Assembly: GCA_947479755.1 (NCBI GenBank)
Contig: CANKAM010000008.1
Span: 1 to 37,879, forward strand
Direction: 5' to 3'
Length of the DNA: 37,879 bases
DNA from: Bacteroidota bacterium
GTDB taxonomy: Bacteria; Bacteroidota; Bacteroidia; SXHM01
Part shown: piece after piece, positions 32,815 through 37,879 of the stretch
Layout of the letters: the number at the start of each line of letters is the position of its first letter
Numbering within the stretch: the first letter of the stretch is position 1
Notes under the pieces: generated by a model
Seen by the model: the letters and a program-made list of their open reading frames with translations, nothing else
Told to the model about the DNA's origin: nothing
Database searches by the model: none
Translations under genes and position numbers: made by a program

Positions 32815-33225
32815 ATGATTTCTTATCCTCCTAAAATTCTTATCGCCTGGGGCGAAGCTATCAGCGGCAACAAACCGATTAAGGAATGGCTCCTCGCAAA
32901 TGGTTATAAAGAACTGGGATTATTTGTACATGCTTTGAATAACCAGCAGGAAGCGCGGGACTGGCTGATGAAAAATAAGTTCCCGCATCTAATGGCAGTA
33001 ATACGAGGCATAGAAGGCGAGGAGAAAGCTGTGAAATGGTTAGAGCAATACAATCTTAAACCCCTTGCCAAAGTTGCCCTTGCAGGCGATGGGAATCAAG
33101 TTGCCTTAAACTGGCTGATAGAAAATAATCACCGCGAACTGGCTGTTATTGCTCAGAAAATAAAGATTGTAAAAGATGATATTGAGCAGAGAAATAATGA
33201 TGTGCATTCAATAAGTCCGGATTGA
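32815..33225 (+). CDS. Small protein of four 25-residue helical repeats
   Basis: 136 residues, no signal peptide. Residues about 22-121 form four consecutive units of exactly 25 residues starting IKEWL, ARDWL, AVKWL and ALNWL. Each has W-L at positions 4-5, a hydrophobic at 13 and more hydrophobics at 16-20, which fits a two-helix repeat of a small alpha solenoid (like a short ARM/HEAT or ankyrin-like stack). I do not recognise the family; similar uncharacterised proteins may exist in Bacteroidota. The tail after residue 121 is charged. Preceded by an 8-bp tandem repeat and followed by a gene on the same strand. Such solenoids usually bind another protein. Confidence 0.8.
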   Translation: MISYPPKILIAWGEAISGNKPIKEWLLANGYKELGLFVHALNNQQEARDWLMKNKFPHLMAVIRGIEGEEKAVKWLEQYNLKPLAKVALAGDGNQVALNWLIENNHRELAVIAQKIKIVKDDIEQRNNDVHSISPD

Positions 33226-33258
33226 GTATGGGGGATTTCTACAAAACAACGTTTATAG

Positions 33259-33266
33259 TAATTTTA
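33259..33266 (+). promoter_or_regulatory. Candidate -7 box of the large barrel gene
   Basis: TAATTTTA differs from TAnnTTTG by one base and lies 4 bp before the GTG start, another near-leaderless arrangement. No clear -33 box. Confidence 0.3.
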
Positions 33267-33270
33267 CCCG

Positions 33271-36200
33271 GTGCTGAAATCGCTCCCGATTCTGTTTCTT
33301 TTGCTTTTGCCTGTTGCATTAATTGCGCAAACAGGCAACAAGCGCTCGCTTGAGGTAAGTGCTGCAAAAGACAGCATACAACTCGACACCCTTAGTATTA
33401 TTCCTTCGTCATTTAAAGTTGCTTTTACCAATGGTTTTAAGTTAGATACCACACTTTATAAGTTAGACTGGGGAAGTGCAACCTTAATTCTTCGCAGAAA
33501 AAAATGGCAGGCAAATATTCCTGAAACGCCAACCGTTAAAGTGGAATACGAAGTGTTTCCTTATAATTTCAGCAAAGAATATTATAATAAAAGCATTGAC
33601 AGTTTATTGAAGCCACAGACAAAAGGTGTTCCCAATCCTTTTGCCGTAACCATTGATAAGAATGCTGCTGACGATATTTTCAGCATGAGTACGCTGAACA
33701 AAAACGGAAGTATTTCGCGCGGATTAACCGTTGGCAATAATCAGGATGTTGCTATCAGTTCCAGTTTAAATTTGCAGTTGTCTGGAAACATCAGCGAGAA
33801 TATAGGAATTCTTGCCGCGATTACGGATAATAATATTCCCATTCAGCCGGAAGGAAATACCCAGCAATTGCAGGATTTCGATCAGGTGTACATTCAGATT
33901 TTTAGTGACAGTACACGATTGACGGCCGGAGATTTTCAACTCCGAAAGCCGGAAGGATACTTTATGAACTTCTACAAACGTGCGCAAGGATTGAGTGTTA
34001 CGCATGGTTTTGGTTTGATTAATTCAAGCGACCCTAATAAGAAAATACCGAAGATGCGTGTTACGGGAAGCGGTGCTATTTCGCGAGGAAAGTTTGCGCG
34101 AAACATTATTCAGGGAATTGAAAGCAATCAAGGGCCGTATCGTATGCGCGGAAATGAAAATGAGATTTTTATCATTGTTCTTGCAGGGACAGAGAAGGTC
34201 TACATTGACGGACAACTGATGACACGCGGGCAGGAGAACGATTACGTAATTGATTACAACACGGCTGAGGTTACGTTTACTCCCAAACAAATTATTACCA
34301 AGGACAGGCGCATTATTGTTGAGTTCCAGTATTCAGATAAAAATTATGCGCGTTCGCTTTTTCATTTTGGTGATGAGTTTGAATATGATAAACTGAAACT
34401 GCGTTTCAACTTTTATTCTGAACAGGATAGCAAGAACCAGCCGCTGTTACAGGATTTGGATGATACACGTAAACAAATTCTTTCTGATGTGGGTGATAGT
34501 CTTCAGTTGGCTATTGTTCCTTCTGCTGATACTTCAACATTTAACAATGAACAGGTTTTTTATGAACTGAAAGATTCAACCATTGCCATCAAAGGAAATA
34601 CGAACACTTACGACAGTATTTTTGTGTATTCAACCATTCCTCAAAAAGCAAAATATCAATTGCGTTTTTCTGATGTAGGACAGGGGAATGGAAATTACAG
34701 GCAAGTAGCGAGCAGTGCCAACGGCAAGGTTTTTCAATGGTTTCAGCCCGACACTGTAACAGACGCATTGCAGGGGAATTACGAACCAGTTGAAATTCTG
34801 ATTGCTCCGAAACTGAATCAGATGTTTACGTTTGGCGGTGATTATATCTTTTCTGAAAATACAAAGTTGACATTGGAAGGCGCAATGACCAATACTGATT
34901 TAAACCGTTTCTCATCAAAGAACAGTAACGATGATGTGGGTTATGCAGGTCGTCTTGTTTATGACCATATTATTCCATTGGGCAAAAAAGATTCGCTTAC
35001 AGACAAACGCTGGAAAATACTAACAGGACTGAGTTATGAGTACACCAACAAGAACTTCCGTTTCATAGAGCGTTTCAGGAATGTGGAGTTTGACCGCGAC
35101 TGGAATTTGCGTGATGACAAGACGGTGCAAGAGCAACACATCACGGGCGCCAAACTTGGTTTTCGTAAATACGGAATAGGGGAGATGGTTTATGGCGTAA
35201 ATTCATTCATCAATGGAAATACCTTTAGTGCTTTACAGAACACACTTACTGCCAAACTTGCTTACCGCGGTTTCAAACTGGATTTTCGGGGAAGTCTCAT
35301 TAATTCTAAAGGAACTGAAAAGGATTTTACTTACAAGAAATACATTGGCACATTTTCAAAAACTATTCGCTGGTTTATGCTCGGTATCCGCGATGAACTG
35401 GAGGATAACCGCAGTTATGTAAACTCAGGTGATTCACTGCTGACTGCAAGTTTCTATTTCAACGACCGCACTTTTTTTGTTCAGAATTCCGACACATCAA
35501 AAAATAAATTCAACATCAGTTACAGGCGCAGGATGGAGAAACTTCCTCTGAACAATGACCTTGAGCGTGCAACGCTGGGTGAGAATGTTGCCTTCACAAC
35601 AGAACTGGGCAAAACACAAAATAGTTTGTTTAAAAGCAGTGTTACTTACCGTAAGCTCACCATTCTTGATTCGCTGCGGACTACTCAGCGTGCAGACAAC
35701 AGTCTTATCAGTCGCTTAGAATATACTTTTGGATTATTTAAAAGCGCGATAAGTTCCACCACGTTTTATGAAATTGGTTCGGGCTTGGAAGCAAAGAAAT
35801 CATTCTCTTACATCAGTGTTACCAACGGTCAAGGTCCTTACATCTGGATTGATTACAACGACAACAACATTAAAGAACTAAATGAGTTTGAAATAAATCC
35901 TTTTCCCAACACAACCGACACTACATACCTGCGTGTGTTTGTTCCAACTAACGATTATGTGAAAACACATTCCAACGCTTTTAATGAAGTGTTTAACATC
36001 AATCCTTCAGTAGTGTGGGGAAGTAAAACCGGAGTGCGTAAATTTCTTTCACGCTTTGCAAATCAGTTTGTGTATCGAATTGATCGTAAAACGCAGCGCG
36101 ATGCCATTGAGAATATATTTAATCCCTTCGTCAGCGCGGTGTCGGATACAAGTTTGCTCACGCTCAATTCATCGTTCCGGAATACGTTCTTTTTTAACCG

Positions 36201-36810
36201 CAGCAGCTCGAAATTCGGAGTTGACTACAGCTGGCAGGATAACCGTAGCAAAACATTATTGACAAACGGTTTTGAATCGCGTACCAATAAAAGTCACGGT
36301 ATTCGCAGCAGGTGGAACATTACCCGCAAATTTACGCTGAACGTAATTTATAACAACGGAACAAAAACAAGCACATCGGAATATTTTAACGCCAACAATT
36401 TCATCATCAATTACAATGAAACAGAACCGAAACTGTCGTTTCAGCCGAGTGCGGCATTTCGTGTAAGTGTGCAATTCAAATACGTGGAGAAAAAAAACAA
36501 TGTTGATTATGGCGGACAGAAAACATTTATTCGTAATCTGGGAACAGAGGCAAAGCTCAATATTCTTTCAAAAGGCAGTATTCTTGCCAACTTCAATTAC
36601 ATCATCAATAATTTTAACGGAGAACAAAATAGTCCGCTCGGGTTCGAGATGCTGGAAGGTTTAAAAACAGGACAAAACTTTACATGGGCACTTTCAGGTC
36701 AAACAAAACTGAATAAAAATATGCAGTTGAATATTCAATACACAGGCAGAAAATCTGAAGGTTCAAAAACGGTGCATACAGGCAATGTGCAGGTGAGGGC
36801 GTTTTTCTGA
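33271..36810 (+). CDS. Large outer-membrane beta-barrel protein, function unknown
   Basis: 1179 residues with a GTG start; the product begins MLKSLPILFLLLLPVALIAQ, a signal peptide cut after about residue 19. Blocks such as YIDGQLMTRGQENDYVIDYN and FTPKQIITKDRRIIVEFQYSD (about 315-355) are beta-rich and seem characteristic, and the second half alternates polar and hydrophobic residues as in outer-membrane strands, ending in VRAFF, a C-terminal aromatic typical of such barrels. No TonB plug, T9SS sorting domain or catalytic motif is visible. Its size and conservation-like features suggest a surface assembly or transport component. I cannot name a family; a distant relation to T9SS or gliding proteins would be speculation. 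Confidence 0.85.
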   Translation: MLKSLPILFLLLLPVALIAQTGNKRSLEVSAAKDSIQLDTLSIIPSSFKVAFTNGFKLDTTLYKLDWGSATLILRRKKWQANIPETPTVKVEYEVFPYNFSKEYYNKSIDSLLKPQTKGVPNPFAVTIDKNAADDIFSMSTLNKNGSISRGLTVGNNQDVAISSSLNLQLSGNISENIGILAAITDNNIPIQPEGNTQQLQDFDQVYIQIFSDSTRLTAGDFQLRKPEGYFMNFYKRAQGLSVTHGFGLINSSDPNKKIPKMRVTGSGAISRGKFARNIIQGIESNQGPYRMRGNENEIFIIVLAGTEKVYIDGQLMTRGQENDYVIDYNTAEVTFTPKQIITKDRRIIVEFQYSDKNYARSLFHFGDEFEYDKLKLRFNFYSEQDSKNQPLLQDLDDTRKQILSDVGDSLQLAIVPSADTSTFNNEQVFYELKDSTIAIKGNTNTYDSIFVYSTIPQKAKYQLRFSDVGQGNGNYRQVASSANGKVFQWFQPDTVTDALQGNYEPVEILIAPKLNQMFTFGGDYIFSENTKLTLEGAMTNTDLNRFSSKNSNDDVGYAGRLVYDHIIPLGKKDSLTDKRWKILTGLSYEYTNKNFRFIERFRNVEFDRDWNLRDDKTVQEQHITGAKLGFRKYGIGEMVYGVNSFINGNTFSALQNTLTAKLAYRGFKLDFRGSLINSKGTEKDFTYKKYIGTFSKTIRWFMLGIRDELEDNRSYVNSGDSLLTASFYFNDRTFFVQNSDTSKNKFNISYRRRMEKLPLNNDLERATLGENVAFTTELGKTQNSLFKSSVTYRKLTILDSLRTTQRADNSLISRLEYTFGLFKSAISSTTFYEIGSGLEAKKSFSYISVTNGQGPYIWIDYNDNNIKELNEFEINPFPNTTDTTYLRVFVPTNDYVKTHSNAFNEVFNINPSVVWGSKTGVRKFLSRFANQFVYRIDRKTQRDAIENIFNPFVSAVSDTSLLTLNSSFRNTFFFNRSSSKFGVDYSWQDNRSKTLLTNGFESRTNKSHGIRSRWNITRKFTLNVIYNNGTKTSTSEYFNANNFIINYNETEPKLSFQPSAAFRVSVQFKYVEKKNNVDYGGQKTFIRNLGTEAKLNILSKGSILANFNYIINNFNGEQNSPLGFEMLEGLKTGQNFTWALSGQTKLNKNMQLNIQYTGRKSEGSKTVHTGNVQVRAFF

Positions 36811-36859
36811 GGCTGAATTTGCTTTTCTTTGTGCTCCTCAATTATTTCAAATCCCAGGA

Positions 36860-37879
36860 ATGAAAAAACTTTTTACCACATTCTGCATTCTGCATTCTGC
36901 ATTTTGCATTTCATTTGCGCAACACATCACCCATGGTCCGGTAACAGGTGGATTAACTGCAAACAGCGCACGTATGTATTTACGCACCGATGCGGCAATG
37001 TCTTATACCATCGAACTTTCGGAATCTCCAAGCTTTACTTCTGTACTAACTTTTAGTGACAGTACCCGTCCTGAACTGGATAATTCACGCATTGTTACTG
37101 TAACGGGTTTGCAGTCTTACACCAAGTATTATTACCGTGTTATCATTGACGATATTGAAGAAGAGCGTTCGGGTTATTTCACCACGTTTCCTGAAGAGGG
37201 AGTCAAAGGAAATTATGTGCTCACAACAGGCTCGTGTCAGGAAACCTCCAACATGGATGTGTTTGACCGTATGCAGGAACTGGAACCCATCATGATGTTG
37301 CACACCGGTGATTTTACGTATCCTTCGTACCAGATGAATCAGGATTATCCTGAGAATTATGTGCGTGCGCAGGAAAGCTGGAGAAGACGCTATAATGAAG
37401 ATCGTATGAAAGATATGTTGCTCACAGTTCCTATTGATTATGTTGCCGATGATGATGATAATTACAATGGCAACTGTGCAAATTACAGAACAGGAATTAC
37501 GTTAGACACTTCTTCCGGTGAAGTGGTGAACGGTTGGACATTAAATCCCGTTCCACAGGGAGCGCGCGAAAACTGGTTTAAATCATACATGGAGTATTTT
37601 CCTGGTTATACTATTGTGGATACATCGGAAGGATTATACCATAGTTTTAAACTGGGCAATGCCGAATTCTTTTTCATAGATACACGTGCTACTTCAAGTC
37701 CTGCGGCTGAAGCCTACAGTTATGATTCAACTTCTAATGTGTGGAGTTTCACCCCTGACACCAACCACCGAATTTTGAGCGTTAATCAAATGAACTGGCT
37801 GAAAAACGGTTTGCAAAATTCAACTGCTGATTGGAAGTTTATTGTTGGTGGTGTGCCGTTCAACAAGTCGTTGCGAAGG
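36860..37879 (+). CDS. PhoD-like metallophosphatase, 3'-partial at window edge
   Basis: 340 codons run from this ATG to the last base without a stop. A signal peptide (about 1-21, ending SFAQ) is followed by a fibronectin-like PhoD N-domain (GPVTGGLTANSARMYLRTD, about 26-44) and the phosphatase domain: TTGSCQ (about 121-126), MMLHTGDFTYPS with a metal-binding Asp (about 143-154), FFIDTRATSSP (about 273-283) and NQMNWLKNGLQNSTADWKF. The usual WDDHD metal motif reads ADDDDNY here, with Ala for Trp and Asp for His. PhoD enzymes cleave phosphomonoesters or diesters outside the cell, often under phosphate limitation; the His change leaves activity in doubt. Confidence 0.88.
   Translation, partial: MKKLFTTFCILHSAFCISFAQHITHGPVTGGLTANSARMYLRTDAAMSYTIELSESPSFTSVLTFSDSTRPELDNSRIVTVTGLQSYTKYYYRVIIDDIEEERSGYFTTFPEEGVKGNYVLTTGSCQETSNMDVFDRMQELEPIMMLHTGDFTYPSYQMNQDYPENYVRAQESWRRRYNEDRMKDMLLTVPIDYVADDDDNYNGNCANYRTGITLDTSSGEVVNGWTLNPVPQGARENWFKSYMEYFPGYTIVDTSEGLYHSFKLGNAEFFFIDTRATSSPAAEAYSYDSTSNVWSFTPDTNHRILSVNQMNWLKNGLQNSTADWKFIVGGVPFNKSLRR
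36878..36912. repeat. CATTCTG heptamer repeat inside the phoD-like signal peptide
   Basis: CATTCTG repeats three times at 7-bp period and continues as CATTTTG and CATTTC. It encodes TFCILHSAFCISF, the hydrophobic core of the signal peptide. The same kind of short-period DNA is found between genes here. Because the period is not a multiple of three, the three frames cycle and give the pattern FCILHSA then FCIS. Confidence 0.7.

Noticed and set aside
36829-37056. 75-codon frame at the right end
   Set aside because: It is a shadow of the phoD-like gene in another frame; the true frame starts at 36860 and stays open to the window edge.

Overview
The window looks like chromosomal DNA from a member of the phylum Bacteroidota. 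The evidence is consistent: a type III glutamine synthetase, two proteins with C-terminal type IX secretion (T9SS) sorting domains, a PorE-like TPR/beta-propeller/OmpA protein, a TamL-type lipoprotein barrel, a TonB-dependent receptor with a carboxypeptidase-regulatory-like N-terminus, and promoter -7 boxes of the form TAnnTTTG placed just upstream of many genes. There are no rRNA or tRNA genes, CRISPR arrays, prophage or intact insertion sequences that I can see. Most genes are housekeeping or envelope genes. The least ordinary content is the non-coding DNA.

Layout. 1-2036: two proteins of unknown function followed by a repeat-rich stretch (twin TGT-loop hairpins, a REP-like hairpin, a 10-unit 21-bp tandem array, a palindrome pair, a degraded dispersed repeat). 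2037-6418: glnN and a PorE-like OmpA protein, each with its own promoter and terminator. 6494-9033: purM, ddl and an EVE-domain gene, probably one operon. 9127-12090: TonB-dependent receptor plus an O-methyltransferase. 12172-14425: two overlapping glycosyltransferases, both with TTG starts. 14391-20019, minus strand: ftsE, a secreted alkaline-phosphatase-superfamily hydrolase, an ethanolamine-permease-like transporter and a TamL-like barrel. 20109-22294: a SpoU-type RNA methyltransferase converging on a T9SS cargo protein made of 29-residue YD-type repeats, with a long hairpin between them. 22295-23217: a gene-free divergent region holding a second 21-bp array with nested periodicity. 23218-28401: a TonB protein converging on a minus-strand operon prfA - DUF4442 - acyltransferase - gpsA. 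28498-32775: a PASTA protein, a T9SS cargo protein and RluD. 32815-37879: a small protein of four 25-residue repeats, an 1179-residue outer-membrane barrel protein, and the start of a PhoD-like phosphatase cut by the window edge.

How the genes fit together. Several clusters make biochemical sense: gpsA makes glycerol-3-phosphate and the overlapping acyltransferase gene probably uses it; TonB and the TonB-dependent receptor are parts of one transport principle; the TamL-like protein would help insert barrels such as those encoded here; the T9SS cargo proteins and the PorE-like protein belong to the phylum's secretion pathway. The observations most worth follow-up are the two unrelated arrays with the same 21-bp period, a pair of abutting head-to-head -7 boxes at 20089-20104, short-period intergenic-type repeats that run into coding termini (TamL signal peptide, methyltransferase C-terminus, T9SS sorting domain, PhoD signal peptide), and the exact 4 x 25-residue repeat protein at 32815.
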